A stretch of 64,000 nucleotides of DNA from Lewinella sp. IMCC34191 (GCF_003390935.1 NZ_QNQZ01000006.1:62001-126000); one strand, 5' to 3'. Positions 1 to 8,445 are shown, numbered from the stretch's first letter. Notes: generated by a model not told the origin, from the sequence alone. A program made the numbers and translations.

Positions 1-537
1 GCGGTCACGAGCACCGGAGGGATTTACGTCCAGAAAGCGGCCGATGCGACCATTAGCGACACGCAGACCGTGACCTTCCAGTACGACGGGTTGAGTTGCG
101 TCTGGCAGCATCGCTCCTGGGGCGAGGCACCGGACCCGGAGTTCCCCTGGGCCATGACGATCTACGGCGACCGGGGCACCCTGCAGGCCGATCCCTACAA
201 GTACGTATTCACGCCAGTGGAGGGAGAACCCGTGCGCCGCGAAGCCGTCTACGAAAAGGAAAAGTTCCCCGAAGACGTGACGGAGGAGGGTATCGAGATT
301 CACGTCGCTCCGGCCACCCGGGCGCACATGGAAGACTTTCTGCAAGCTATCGAAACGGGTAACAAACCCGTAGCGGACATCGAGGAAGGTGTCATCAGTA
401 CGGTCTCCTGCATACTGGGCAACGTGGCAATGGTGGCGGACCGCCCCATGCGCTACCGCCCCGAGACCGGGTCGCTGGCGAACGGTGACGACGATCTGCT
501 GACCCGGGCGTACCGCGCCCCCTACCGGCATCCGTAG
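1..537 (+). CDS. Gfo/Idh/MocA family oxidoreductase, C-terminal part (partial)
   Basis: The reading frame is open from base 1 and stops at 535-537, so only the C-terminal ~178 residues are present and the true start lies upstream of the window. The visible part has the features of the C-terminal alpha/beta substrate domain of NAD(P)-dependent sugar or inositol dehydrogenases: a stretch on a global sheet (TVTFQYDGLSCVWQHRSWG), an IYGDRGTL motif in which the family checks for mutated sequences, and a closing helix with HMEDFLQAIETGNKPVADIEEG, the typical 'F..ai..g..p..d...g' segment. The Rossmann domain is missing, so substrate cannot be inferred. The next gene begins 20 bp downstream and has its own promoter-like box. 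Confidence 0.75.
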   Translation, partial: AVTSTGGIYVQKAADATISDTQTVTFQYDGLSCVWQHRSWGEAPDPEFPWAMTIYGDRGTLQADPYKYVFTPVEGEPVRREAVYEKEKFPEDVTEEGIEIHVAPATRAHMEDFLQAIETGNKPVADIEEGVISTVSCILGNVAMVADRPMRYRPETGSLANGDDDLLTRAYRAPYRHP

Positions 538-543
538 GGAAGC

Positions 544-551
544 TATCTTCG
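544..551 (+). promoter_or_regulatory. Bacteroidota -7-like box (TATCTTCG)
   Basis: TATCTTCG matches the Bacteroidota -7 consensus TAnnTTTG at seven of eight bases. It ends only 5 bases before the ATG at 557, so transcription from it would start at or next to the start codon. No convincing upstream TTG box is visible. Confidence 0.3.
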
Positions 552-556
552 CGCCC

Positions 557-1609
557 ATGTCGCAGACCGTGTCTAATGTTTTGAAGTTTATCGTGTTCGT
601 CGGCCTGGGTTTCGGGATCCTTTACCTCGTCTACCAGAATCAGCAGGCGGCCTACGCGGCCGATTGCGCGCTGCGGGGCGTTCCCGAGTCCGAATGCAGC
701 CTGATGGATAAGGTGCTGCGGGATTTTGCCAATGCGAATTTCTGGTGGCTGGGCATGACCTTACTGGCCTTCTGCATCAGTAACCTCAGCCGTGCCCTCC
801 GGTGGAATATGCTGCTGCGTACCCTTGGTAAAAAGCCCCGCCTGATCAATGCTTTCCTGACCATCAACCTCGGCTACCTGGCCAACCTGGGTTTTCCCCG
901 CCTCGGCGAGATCGTCCGGCCGGCGGCCATGGCTCGCTACGAGAACATCAAGGTAGAGCGGGTGGTCGGAACGGTCGTCGTGGGCCGGATGCTCGACGTC
1001 GTGATGCTGTTGCTGCTATCGTGTCTGACCCTCTTCATCGCCGGCGACCGGATCTGGTTGTGGCTCGAAGAAAATGCTTCCCTGGGCGACCGGCTATCGG
1101 GGCTGGAGGGCTGGATCGTCCCCATCATCGCCCTGGGTCTGCTGACCCTGGCGCTGGCCTGGTTCCAGCGGCGGCGGCTGCGCGATTCGCGGGTGGGCAC
1201 GAAATTGGAAGCGATCGTCCGGGGTTTCTGGGAGGGGCTACAGACGATTGCGACGGTGAAGCGCCCGTGGCTCTTCATCCTGCACAGCCTCAATATCTGG
1301 GTCATGTATTACGTGATGAGCCTGTGCGTATTCCTGGCCTACGAGCCGACGGCCGGGCTGGGCGCGGAGGCCGCCCTGACCACCTTCGTATCCGGCGGTT
1401 GGGGGATCGTTATCCCAAGCCCGGGCGGTATGGGCAGCTACCACTATCTGGCGCAGAGCGCGCTCGAATTATATGGCTTACCGGGGGAAGACGGCTTTGC
1501 TTGGGCGAATATTTCTTTCTTTACGATTAACATTGGTTGCAATATTCTTATTGGGCTAATAGCCCTTTTGTTCCTCCCGCGCATCAACCGTTCGTATTCA
1601 CCCGAGTAA
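557..1609 (+). CDS. Lysylphosphatidylglycerol synthase TM-region / YbhN-like membrane protein
   Basis: A 350-residue integral membrane protein of the LPG_synthase_TM (UPF0104, YbhN/AglD-like) family. It shows an N-terminal hydrophobic segment (about residues 8-24), then several more membrane spans, including the family-typical block around residues 100-120 with GYLANLGFPRLGEIVRPAAM. The family signature 'N...P.R.GE..R' is thus clear. A second conserved region near residue 275-300 reads WGIVIPSPGGMGSYHY, matching the 'P.PgG.G..e' motif. There is no C-terminal aminoacyl-transferase domain, so this is the stand-alone membrane part, and the substrate is unknown (lipid flipping is the usual proposal). 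It is followed after 10 bp by the M50 protease and may be co-transcribed with it. Confidence 0.8.
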   Translation: MSQTVSNVLKFIVFVGLGFGILYLVYQNQQAAYAADCALRGVPESECSLMDKVLRDFANANFWWLGMTLLAFCISNLSRALRWNMLLRTLGKKPRLINAFLTINLGYLANLGFPRLGEIVRPAAMARYENIKVERVVGTVVVGRMLDVVMLLLLSCLTLFIAGDRIWLWLEENASLGDRLSGLEGWIVPIIALGLLTLALAWFQRRRLRDSRVGTKLEAIVRGFWEGLQTIATVKRPWLFILHSLNIWVMYYVMSLCVFLAYEPTAGLGAEAALTTFVSGGWGIVIPSPGGMGSYHYLAQSALELYGLPGEDGFAWANISFFTINIGCNILIGLIALLFLPRINRSYSPE

Positions 1610-1619
1610 ATCCATCTCC

Positions 1620-2762
1620 TTGTTCGCAACCTGGCGCATCGGCCGCATCTTCGGCGTTCCCACGGAACTCCACTGGTCGTTCGTGCTGGTGCCGCTAGCG
1701 ATCCTGTTCTACGCTTACCAACCGGGCTACGGGCTGCGCTGGCCGCAGGTTCAGTGGTGGTCGGGGATCTCGGGGCTGTTGTTCCTCTTCGTGTTGATTC
1801 ACGAACTCGGTCACGCCCTGACGGCGAAAGCGCGCGGTGTAAAGGCGGAGAAAATCATTCTTTTCCCGTTAGGGGGCGGAGCTCTTATCCCGGAGGAGCC
1901 GGAACGTACCCGCGATGAGGTACTGATCTACGCCGCGGGCCCACTGGCTAATCTGCTGGTCGCCGCCCTGGCCCTCGGGGTCCTGATCCTGCAGCCGAAT
2001 GGGGACATGCTCATCCGGTACTACCTGGATCAGTCGAGTAACCTGATCGTCTTACCGGCCATGCTGGAGCGTCTGCTCGGGATAACGGTGGCCGTCAACG
2101 TCGTGCTGGCGGTGGGCAATCTGTTGCCTGCCTATCCGCTCGACGGGGGACGGATCCTGCGGGCTTTATTGAAAGTCGGCATAGCCGATCGGAAAGCAAC
2201 GGTCATCACCACCGTCATGGGTATCACCATCGGGCTGGCATTGATCGGCGTATCCTACGTTCTTGGTGATCCTCTGCTCGGGATCAGCGCCCTATTCATT
2301 ATCACCTTTTCCGCCGCCGAGCTGAATCGGGGTTGGCAGCGTCGCAGGCTCGCCCGGTCCGTTATGGAGCAGGTCCTGCGCCCCAGCAACGATAGCCGAC
2401 TGTACGCGAACGACACCGTCTACCGCGCACGTGCGGCCTTCGCGCTTACGGATGCGACGGTACTCCCTGTATTCGATAACTATAATGAGCTAAGCGGATT
2501 CGTCGAGAAGGAAGTACTGCAACGGGAAGCGGACCGCAATCACCCACTGCGCTACTATTACGAAGCGGAATTTATTACCGCCCGTCCGGACGATAACTTA
2601 CTGGACCTGACGGAGCGGATCGTCGAAGCCAACGTCTACGGCGCGGCGGTTTATGCCGAAGGAAAAGTCGTCGGCTATGTCTACACCGAGGACGTGATTC
2701 GCCTCCTGGATCGATCCCGCCGGCGATTCTATAAGCGGTTTAAAGCCCCAGCTTCGCCTTGA
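1620..2762 (+). CDS. Site-2 protease-type M50 metallopeptidase with CBS-like C-terminus
   Basis: A 380-residue membrane metalloprotease. The zinc-binding HELGH motif lies at residues 61-65 inside a hydrophobic helix, and the second metal ligand sits in NLLPAYPLDGGRIL (Asp about 175), the classic S2P/FtsRIP pair. Four to five further membrane spans are visible up to residue ~225. Residues ~240-370 (AND TVYRARAAFALTD... VVGYVYTEDVIRLL) look like a degenerate CBS pair, the arrangement of the SpoIVFB-like M50 subgroup. The start is a TTG 10 bp after the previous stop; no ATG lies closer to the FGVPTELHWS segment that opens this subfamily. The end overlaps the convergent OmpH gene by 23 bp. Its substrate is not evident from context. 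Confidence 0.82.
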   Translation: MFATWRIGRIFGVPTELHWSFVLVPLAILFYAYQPGYGLRWPQVQWWSGISGLLFLFVLIHELGHALTAKARGVKAEKIILFPLGGGALIPEEPERTRDEVLIYAAGPLANLLVAALALGVLILQPNGDMLIRYYLDQSSNLIVLPAMLERLLGITVAVNVVLAVGNLLPAYPLDGGRILRALLKVGIADRKATVITTVMGITIGLALIGVSYVLGDPLLGISALFIITFSAAELNRGWQRRRLARSVMEQVLRPSNDSRLYANDTVYRARAAFALTDATVLPVFDNYNELSGFVEKEVLQREADRNHPLRYYYEAEFITARPDDNLLDLTERIVEANVYGAAVYAEGKVVGYVYTEDVIRLLDRSRRRFYKRFKAPASP

Positions 2763-3240
2763 CCAGGTCCATGATATCGTCGCTGGCTTCGGCGAATAGT
2801 ACGGTATTGAACTGGGAGGTATCGAAAATCATAACGTAATCGTTCTCCTCGGCAACCGCGTCGATCGCATCGCGTATCTCCTGGATCAGAGGGCCCAGTA
2901 GTTCCTGCCGCTTTAGTTCCGTGTCGCGCTGAATCTGCTGCTCGTAGGCAGCGATCTCATCCCGCTGGGCGGCAAGCTCGGCCCGCAGTTCCTCCACCCG
3001 GACGGGGGGCAGATCCTCTACCTGCGCCTGCACCTCCTGTACCCGTTGGCGCAAATTTGCCACCATTTCCTCCCCTTTGCTGACCAGCCCCTGGTTATAA
3101 GTCCGCAGCGTGGAATCAGCCGCCTGGGTACGGGGCATCTCGGAGAGCAGGTTGGCAAAATTGAGATGGCCGTATTTCTGTGCGGTAAGCGGAGCTAAGG
3201 CACTCAGACTTAGGAAAAGGGCAAAAAACAGATAGCGCAT
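2740..3240 (-). CDS. OmpH/Skp family periplasmic chaperone
   Basis: 166 residues from the ATG at 3240. That start gives a clean signal peptide (MRYLFFALFLSLSALAPLTA|QKYG), whereas an upstream in-frame Met adds 13 polar residues. The mature part begins KYGHLNFANLLSEMP, the usual 'iayvd...ll..mp' opening of OmpH, followed by a long charged coiled coil (residues ~35-115) and a closing stretch with YVMIFDTSQFNTVLFAEASDDIMDLV, which corresponds to the family's C-terminal core strands. Skp-like proteins hold unfolded outer-membrane proteins in the periplasm. It overlaps the convergent M50 gene at its 3' end. Confidence 0.85.
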   Translation of the reverse strand: MRYLFFALFLSLSALAPLTAQKYGHLNFANLLSEMPRTQAADSTLRTYNQGLVSKGEEMVANLRQRVQEVQAQVEDLPPVRVEELRAELAAQRDEIAAYEQQIQRDTELKRQELLGPLIQEIRDAIDAVAEENDYVMIFDTSQFNTVLFAEASDDIMDLVKAKLGL

Positions 3241-3265
3241 ATAAGAAACGGATTGGCAATAATCG

Positions 3266-3293
3266 CGAAGATAGGACAAGCGTAGCGGCTCAA
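3266..3293 (-). promoter_or_regulatory. Promoter of the OmpH gene
   Basis: On the minus strand TTG (3291-3293) is followed after 17 bases by TATCTTCG (3266-3273), 25 bases before the ATG at 3240. This fits the Bacteroidota -33 TTG / -7 TAnnTTTG arrangement. Confidence 0.4.
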
Positions 3294-3454
3294 GTATGAA
3301 GGTATCGTTAAAGGCTACCCGTGACTGCCAGAAGCCAGAATGCCATGGCCTTTAAACAGGCACCCTGGAAAGGAGTAACTCCAGTGCGGATCAAGCGGGG
3401 CGAAACCGAAGAACTGGGGTTGACCGACTCAATTACACACTTTTTGTTTTATAA

Positions 3455-3487
3455 TTTGCAAAATTAACACAAATGCCATTATCTTGC
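3455..3487 (+). promoter_or_regulatory. Promoter of the glucosaminidase gene
   Basis: TTTG at 3455-3458, a 21-base spacer, then TATCTTGC at 3480-3487, followed 19 bases later by the ATG at 3507. The spacing and both boxes fit the Bacteroidota consensus. Confidence 0.4.
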
Positions 3488-3506
3488 GGGCCTAAGCTGC
3501 AATCCT

Positions 3507-4223
3507 ATGCATTTACCCATACCGACCGGCTGGCGACTCTACGTAACGGAATTGTACCGACGACTCTACCGGCAGATTACGAGTCCGTGGACCAAGATGG
3601 CCACCTTGGTGCTGCTGATGATCTTCGCTACCCGGAACGAGTTGAATTTATCGCTTACCATCAATGGCGGTGAATGGCTGGGCCTGGCCGCGCCTTCCGT
3701 GTTTGACGAAGCTGGGCCCGCAAGCAGCCAGGCCGCCCTGGTAGGCTTCGCCGCGCCGAAGAAGGAATGGAGTGCCCGGGAAAAGGAACAGCTCACCTAC
3801 GTGGCCGAGTACGTCCGGATTGCGCGGGATCAAATGGAAAGTCACGGCATTCCAGCCAGTATCACACTCGCTCAGGGCCTGCTGGAAAGCGGAGTCGGGA
3901 AGAGCAGCCTGGCCCTTCGGAACAATAATCACTTCGGCCTGAAGTGCTTTAGCAAGAGCTGCAAGAAGGGGCACTGTAGCAACCACAGTGACGACCACCA
4001 CAAGGATTTCTTCCGCATTTTCTCCAGCCCCGAGGAAAGCTACCGCGCACACGGGGAACTGCTTAAAAAAGAGCGATACCGTCCCCTCTTCAGCCTAGAC
4101 CCGCAGGATTACCGGGGTTGGGCCCGTGGCCTGAGCAAGGCCGGTTACGCGACCGATCCGAAGTACGCGGACAAGCTGATCCGCACGATCGAAAACCTCC
4201 AGCTCTACCGGCTGGACGAGTAA
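3507..4223 (+). CDS. Glucosaminidase domain protein (GH73-like peptidoglycan hydrolase)
   Basis: 238 residues. Residues ~95-235 form a mannosyl-glycoprotein endo-beta-N-acetylglucosaminidase (GH73/FlgJ-like) domain. It contains ESHGIPASITLAQGLLESGVGKS, with the catalytic Glu in LAQGLLESG, then NNNHFGLKC and the FRIFSSPEESYRAHGELL block, ending with the Y.GWARGLSKAGYATDPKYADKLI stretch typical of the family. The insert CFSKSCKKGHCSNHSDDHHKDF is rich in Cys and His. A short hydrophobic segment (MATLVLLMIFA, about residues 31-41) may serve as an anchor or uncleaved signal. It probably cleaves the glycan strand of peptidoglycan. No LysM domain is present. Confidence 0.85.
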   Translation: MHLPIPTGWRLYVTELYRRLYRQITSPWTKMATLVLLMIFATRNELNLSLTINGGEWLGLAAPSVFDEAGPASSQAALVGFAAPKKEWSAREKEQLTYVAEYVRIARDQMESHGIPASITLAQGLLESGVGKSSLALRNNNHFGLKCFSKSCKKGHCSNHSDDHHKDFFRIFSSPEESYRAHGELLKKERYRPLFSLDPQDYRGWARGLSKAGYATDPKYADKLIRTIENLQLYRLDE

Positions 4224-4255
4224 AGAACTATAGGTTTGACGTTTGAGTGTTTAGG

Positions 4256-4282
4256 GCCTACCCTCCCGGGGTGGGCACTTTT
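4256..4282 (+). terminator. Intrinsic terminator after the glucosaminidase gene
   Basis: GCCTACCC (4256-4263) pairs with GGGTGGGC (4269-4276) with one G-T wobble and a 5-base loop, followed by ACTTTT. It lies 33 bases after the stop codon. Confidence 0.5.
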
Positions 4283-4297
4283 CGTGTACGGCTTTCG

Positions 4298-4711
4298 CTA
4301 CTTATCGGCGGAAGCGTCTTTACGGTGCTCCCCGACCTCCTGGCGGGACATACCTAGCCAGTGACCGAGTTTCTCCACCAGTTCCCGCTCCTCGCCGGCG
4401 GTGATCCGACCGAGGTGACTGGGTAAGAAAACCGCTTTGTTGACCGTCTGGAGGGCGTCGACCGCTACGTACATGCGCCGGTTCAGTCGCACCCCTCCTC
4501 CGGCGGAAGCGGGCACGAGGGGCACACGGTAGGGATCCCGATCTGCATAGGGACCGGCGGGAATGATGGGCGCGAAAGTGAGGTTGTTGGTCCGGTACCG
4601 GTAGTCCAGTTCCGAGGAAGTGAGGCTGAGCACGTACTGAAAGGGAAGGGGAACTTCCGGGCGCAGCTCGTAGATGTAGTAGCGATTAAAGTTCGGCGTG
4701 GTAGGCGGCAT
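4298..4711 (-). CDS. PemK/MazF-like toxin candidate
   Basis: 137 residues if started at the ATG at 4711; upstream in-frame Met codons at 4738 and 4846 exist but add sequence that overlaps another open frame. The core resembles MazF/PemK mRNA interferases: FQYVLSLTSSELDYRYRTNN followed by LTFAPIIPA matches the 'p.lvls....n....tv.v.Pit' strand pair, and RRMYVAVDALQTVNKAVF ... LGRITAGEERELVEKLGHWL matches the closing 'v.vdqi.tvdk.rl...lG.l......v...l' region. The usual N-terminal G-[DE]-[IV] and RP motifs are weak. It lies downstream of mnmE on the same strand, and a small overlapping frame precedes it. Family membership is by eye only. Confidence 0.45.
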   Translation of the reverse strand: MPPTTPNFNRYYIYELRPEVPLPFQYVLSLTSSELDYRYRTNNLTFAPIIPAGPYADRDPYRVPLVPASAGGGVRLNRRMYVAVDALQTVNKAVFLPSHLGRITAGEERELVEKLGHWLGMSRQEVGEHRKDASADK

Positions 4712-4913
4712 GTGAACCGTAGAACGCGTGGAAATCATTGCAAAGTTGCAGGGATTCATCCCGATTGCGCCGATAATTGGCTGCACGCTCGGCCTGCTCA
4801 TCGAGCGGTTCCCGACGATCGGAATCTTTATCCCGGGCCTCGGCACCGTACGGATTACCGTACCGTCCTTTCGGGTCCGGAGCCCCGCTTAGTTCGAAAT
4901 TTCCTGAATTCAA
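4686..4913 (-). CDS. Hypothetical 75-residue protein overlapping the MazF-like gene
   Basis: An open frame of 75 codons that starts at a TTG (4913) and overlaps the start of the MazF-like gene by 26 bases in a different frame. Its first ~56 residues are highly charged (EARDKDSDRREPLDEQ and onward), looking like real protein, while the last ~18 are in the overlap. It sits where an antitoxin would sit, but it resembles no antitoxin family I know. It may instead be the true N-terminal part of the downstream gene split by a frameshift. Confidence 0.25.
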   Translation of the reverse strand: MNSGNFELSGAPDPKGRYGNPYGAEARDKDSDRREPLDEQAERAANYRRNRDESLQLCNDFHAFYGSHAAYHAEL

Positions 4914-5006
4914 ATTTGCAACCTTTAATCTATGATGCTAACCACCTGAGTGGGTGATGGTTGTACAACGGCTCTAAAGTAGGGAATATTTTGCGCAATC
5001 ACCGAC

Positions 5007-6407
5007 TCACTTACCAATGCAAAAATTTGAAAAGATATTTCCCAGCAGATCGTCGGTCGTTATCTCTCCGGTTATCTCACCCAGGTCGCGCAAGCTCTGC
5101 CGAATATCCATAGCCACGAAGTCCTGGCTCAGCCCCGATGCCAGACCGGTTGCAACCCGCTCGAGTGCCTGGTCCGCGCGCCGTAGCGCATCATAATGGC
5201 GGGCATTACTGAGGATGATCTCCTGGGCGTCTACCCCACCCCGCCCGCCCGTAACGATTCGGGCCAGCGTCTCCCGTAGATAGTCCAGGTTACTTCGCTC
5301 GCTGGCAATCATGGGTATCCACCGTTCTCTCGGTACGGTCCACTTACCGGTGTACCGCTCGCCAAAGTAGTGCTCGTACTTGGTGTAGGGGTTCAGGTCC
5401 ATCTTATTAGCTACGACGATCAACTCCAGGTCTTCCCGGTACAGTCGATCCAGGTCGGCGGCAAGCGTGTCCGGGTCCGTCTCGATCACGTCGAATACAT
5501 AAAGCAGCAGGTGGCCTACCGCTACCTGCTGCAGGGTACGCTCCACGCCCATGGCCTCGATGGTATCCGAGGCGTCCCGGATGCCGGCCGTATCGATCAG
5601 GCGGAAGGGAATGCCGCCGATGTTGATACCGGCTTCGATCGTATCCCGGGTGGTACCGGGAATGTTGGAGACGATGGCCCGGTCCTCGTTCAAGAGGGCA
5701 TTCAGCAGGGTCGACTTACCGGCGTTCGGCCGCCCGGCTATCACGGTAGAGACGCCTTCCTTGATGGCGTTACCCAGGCGAAAGCTGGTCGTGAGCGCCT
5801 CGATACGGCTTCGGATGGTAGCTACCAGGTCACCCAGCTGATTGCGGTCGGCGAACTCCACATCCTCTTCCCCGAAGTCCAGTTCCAATTCGATCAGGCT
5901 GGCGAAATCGACCAATTTTGTCCGTAGCTCCGCGATCTCGTTGCTCACGCCCCCCCGCAACTGGCCCAGCGCGATGCGGTGGGCGGCGGCGGAACGGGAA
6001 GCAATCAGATCGGCCACCGCCTCGGCCTGGCTCAAATCCAGCTTGCCGTTCAGGAAGGCCCGCTGGCTGAACTCACCGGGGCCCGCCGGACGTGCTCCCG
6101 CCTCGTTCCCGAGCCGGATAATTCGCTGTAAGATGTACGGACTTCCGTGACAGCTTATCTCTACCGAATCCTCCCCGGTGTAGGAAGCCGGGGCCCGGTA
6201 GAGGGTCAGAACCACTTCATCGATGATTTCACCGGCGGGATCCACCAAGGGCCCGTAAAGCACCCGGCGGGCCGGCGTGGATGCCAGTTCCCGGGCCGGA
6301 AAATAAGGGTCGATGAGTTCGATGCACCCAGCTCCACTAAGTCGAACGACTCCTATGGCTCCCTCGCCGGAGGGGGTGGCCGTGGCAATAATGATATCCT
6401 GCTTCAT
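5007..6407 (-). CDS. mnmE: tRNA uridine-5-carboxymethylaminomethyl(34) GTPase MnmE
   Basis: 466 residues, full length for MnmE (TrmE), which with MnmG modifies the wobble uridine of tRNAs. The N-terminal folate-binding domain starts DIIIATATPSGEGAIGVVRLSG and includes RRVLYGPL and ASYTGEDSVEISCHGS. The inserted G domain carries G1 GRPNAGKST (225-233), G2 GTTRD (251-255), G3 DTAG (272-275) and G4 NKMD (334-337). The protein ends in the catalytic FCIGK, with the conserved Cys. The ATG overlaps the stop region of the upstream histidine kinase by 4 bases (ATGA), so the two are translationally coupled. Confidence 0.97.
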   Translation of the reverse strand: MKQDIIIATATPSGEGAIGVVRLSGAGCIELIDPYFPARELASTPARRVLYGPLVDPAGEIIDEVVLTLYRAPASYTGEDSVEISCHGSPYILQRIIRLGNEAGARPAGPGEFSQRAFLNGKLDLSQAEAVADLIASRSAAAHRIALGQLRGGVSNEIAELRTKLVDFASLIELELDFGEEDVEFADRNQLGDLVATIRSRIEALTTSFRLGNAIKEGVSTVIAGRPNAGKSTLLNALLNEDRAIVSNIPGTTRDTIEAGINIGGIPFRLIDTAGIRDASDTIEAMGVERTLQQVAVGHLLLYVFDVIETDPDTLAADLDRLYREDLELIVVANKMDLNPYTKYEHYFGERYTGKWTVPRERWIPMIASERSNLDYLRETLARIVTGGRGGVDAQEIILSNARHYDALRRADQALERVATGLASGLSQDFVAMDIRQSLRDLGEITGEITTDDLLGNIFSNFCIGK

Positions 6408-7579
6408 GCGGTCATATTCTGTTCGGCCCGCGGCAGTGTAATGCGGAAGGTGGTTCCCTTGCCGGGTTCGGAGTGTAAGACCACGATCTTACCCTGGTGG
6501 TATTCCTCGATGATGCGCTTCACCAGACTAAGGCCCAGGCCCCAGCCTCGCTTTTTCGTCGTAAATCCCGGATTGAAAACCCGGCGGGCATTACGGGCCG
6601 ACATCCCCTTGCCCGTGTCGGTGATGTCGATCAGTACGTTTCCGTCTTTTTCGACGACCTGGCTACTGATCTGGCCCTTCCCGTCCATTGCGTCGAGCGC
6701 GTTCCGGAGCAGGTTTTCGATGACCCAGTCGAAGAGCAGCGGGTTAATGGCAACGGGAAGGTTACCGTCTGCCGGCGAAGGAAAATCAAAGGACACTTTA
6801 CGGGGTGCCCGATGTTGCATGTACTGTCGACACTGGTCGAGTTCGGCGTAGATATTGGTGGGGTGCAGTTCAGGGGTCGCGCCGATCTTACTGAATCGGT
6901 TGGCGACCATTTCGAGCCGCTGCACGTCCTTATTCAGCTCCCCGGAGACTTCCATTAGCTCGGGATTGTCCGGATAGCTCATGTTGAGGTGCTCGATCCA
7001 GCCCATGATAGCGCTAATGGGCGTCCCCAACTGGTGAGCGGTCTCCTTGGCCATGCCTACCCATACCCGGTTCTGCTCGGCTCGTCTGGCTTGGTTAATC
7101 CCGAATATCCCAACCACGAGAAAGGTACCGATCAGGGCAAGCTGGATATAGGGAAAGAGACGAAGCTTCTGAATGAGGATACTCGTACCGAAATACATCA
7201 GTCCACCGTAGGGCATCGATACCGGCGGTTTACCATTCTCTTTCAAATCGGCCAGCTGTTCGAGTATGTATGCCGTATCGGCCTCCCTGCCGCCCCAGTT
7301 GATAGCCTCCACGTAACCGCCACCCTGGAGGGCCCAGATAGCCGGCACCGTGGTATTGTTTTCGATGATGGCCCCCTGTACGCTGAAGTCGGTATCCGCG
7401 CTCCCTGCTTCGAAATTGTTGATATCGCGAACCGAGGCCTCGAAAATGCGGACGTAATTCTCCTCGATGACGGAAAGCTGGTTGGCCAGCCGGTTGGTGT
7501 ACCAGACCGACGCCACTACGATGATCAATCCGATCACGGAAAGATAGATGGGCCAACGGGAAGAGGTCGGAAGGGTCAT
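6404..7579 (-). CDS. Membrane sensor histidine kinase
   Basis: 391 residues. Two membrane helices (about 8-26 and 143-163) flank a periplasmic sensor loop of ~115 residues with no recognisable domain. The phospho-acceptor helix reads MAKETAHQLGTPISAIMGWIEHL, a variant H-box in which the His is followed by QLGTP. The ATPase domain has the N box NLLRNALDAMDGKGQ, the G1 box DTGKGMSA and the G2 box GWGLGLSLVKRI. There is no HAMP domain and no response regulator beside it. It overlaps mnmE by 4 bases, an unusual partner. A minus-strand TATCTTTC box at 7644-7651 may drive the pair. Confidence 0.88.
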   Translation of the reverse strand: MTLPTSSRWPIYLSVIGLIIVVASVWYTNRLANQLSVIEENYVRIFEASVRDINNFEAGSADTDFSVQGAIIENNTTVPAIWALQGGGYVEAINWGGREADTAYILEQLADLKENGKPPVSMPYGGLMYFGTSILIQKLRLFPYIQLALIGTFLVVGIFGINQARRAEQNRVWVGMAKETAHQLGTPISAIMGWIEHLNMSYPDNPELMEVSGELNKDVQRLEMVANRFSKIGATPELHPTNIYAELDQCRQYMQHRAPRKVSFDFPSPADGNLPVAINPLLFDWVIENLLRNALDAMDGKGQISSQVVEKDGNVLIDITDTGKGMSARNARRVFNPGFTTKKRGWGLGLSLVKRIIEEYHQGKIVVLHSEPGKGTTFRITLPRAEQNMTA

Positions 7580-7656
7580 GATCGGGCGGGGTTCGCCGGC
7601 TCGGTGAAAATTTGCCTGCGGGTATTAACGCAACGACACGGTCGAAAGATATGACC

Positions 7657-8400
7657 TCAGTGCGCTTCCACCTTCAGCCCGAGATCCTTCAAAGCCCGAC
7701 GGCTGGCCTGCTGTTCGGCGCTCTTCTTATTAAAATCTTCCCCTACGGCCATGCGCTGCCCGTTGATGGTAACGGCTACGCGGAAGCGGTCGCGCTTATC
7801 CTGCTTGAAGCGTTTGAGGATTTCGTAGTCAACTTTCTGCCCGTTCTTCTGGCAGTGCTCGAGAAGCTGGCTCTTGTAGTTGTCATCGTAGGTCTCCAGC
7901 GTATCGATGTCGACGTAGTCGCGAAGCATCCGCTGCACGACGAAATGCATGGTTCCTACGTAACCCTGCTCCACGTAAACCGCTCCCACGAGGGCTTCTA
8001 CCGCGTTACCGAGCATGGACCGTGCGATGCGGGTATTGTTGTACGTACTCAGCAGTTCATCGAGCCCCATGTCGTAGCCGATGTTGTTGAGGCTCTTGCG
8101 CTTGACGATCTTCGACCGCATTTTGGTAAGGAAGCCTTCGTCGGCCGTAGGGTACTTTTTGTACAGGTACTCCGCCACGATGGTGCCCAGCACCGCGTCA
8201 CCTAAGTATTCCAGCCGCTCGTTGTTCTGACCGCCGTAGGGGCTTTTGGCGTTCTGATCGTTGCTGCTTTTATGCGAAAAGGCCAGTTTAAAGACATTGA
8301 GATAGGCCGGCGTGAAGCCCAGCAACCGGCGTAACCGTCTGACCAGTTCCTTTTCCGGGGAAAAGAAACGGTTGTACAATCTTCTAACTGCTTTAATCAC
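7657..8400 (-). CDS. rnc: Ribonuclease III
   Basis: 247 residues, full length. The RNase III signature reads NERLEYLGDAVLGTIVAEYL (about residues 60-79), containing the metal-binding Glu and Asp; the second acidic site lies in ARSMLGNAVEALVGAVYVEQG. The C-terminal dsRNA-binding domain spans ~175-243 (DNYKSQLLEHCQKNGQKVDYEI ... GEDFNKKSAEQQASRRALKDL). The enzyme processes rRNA precursors and other double-stranded RNAs. It lies downstream of acpP-fabF on the same strand, the common neighbourhood acpP-fabF-rnc seen widely in bacteria. Confidence 0.96.
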   Translation of the reverse strand: MIKAVRRLYNRFFSPEKELVRRLRRLLGFTPAYLNVFKLAFSHKSSNDQNAKSPYGGQNNERLEYLGDAVLGTIVAEYLYKKYPTADEGFLTKMRSKIVKRKSLNNIGYDMGLDELLSTYNNTRIARSMLGNAVEALVGAVYVEQGYVGTMHFVVQRMLRDYVDIDTLETYDDNYKSQLLEHCQKNGQKVDYEILKRFKQDKRDRFRVAVTINGQRMAVGEDFNKKSAEQQASRRALKDLGLKVEAH

Positions 8401-8445
8401 TATGGGCGATGGTATGCGTTACGGGGCGCGATCTAATTAATCGAT

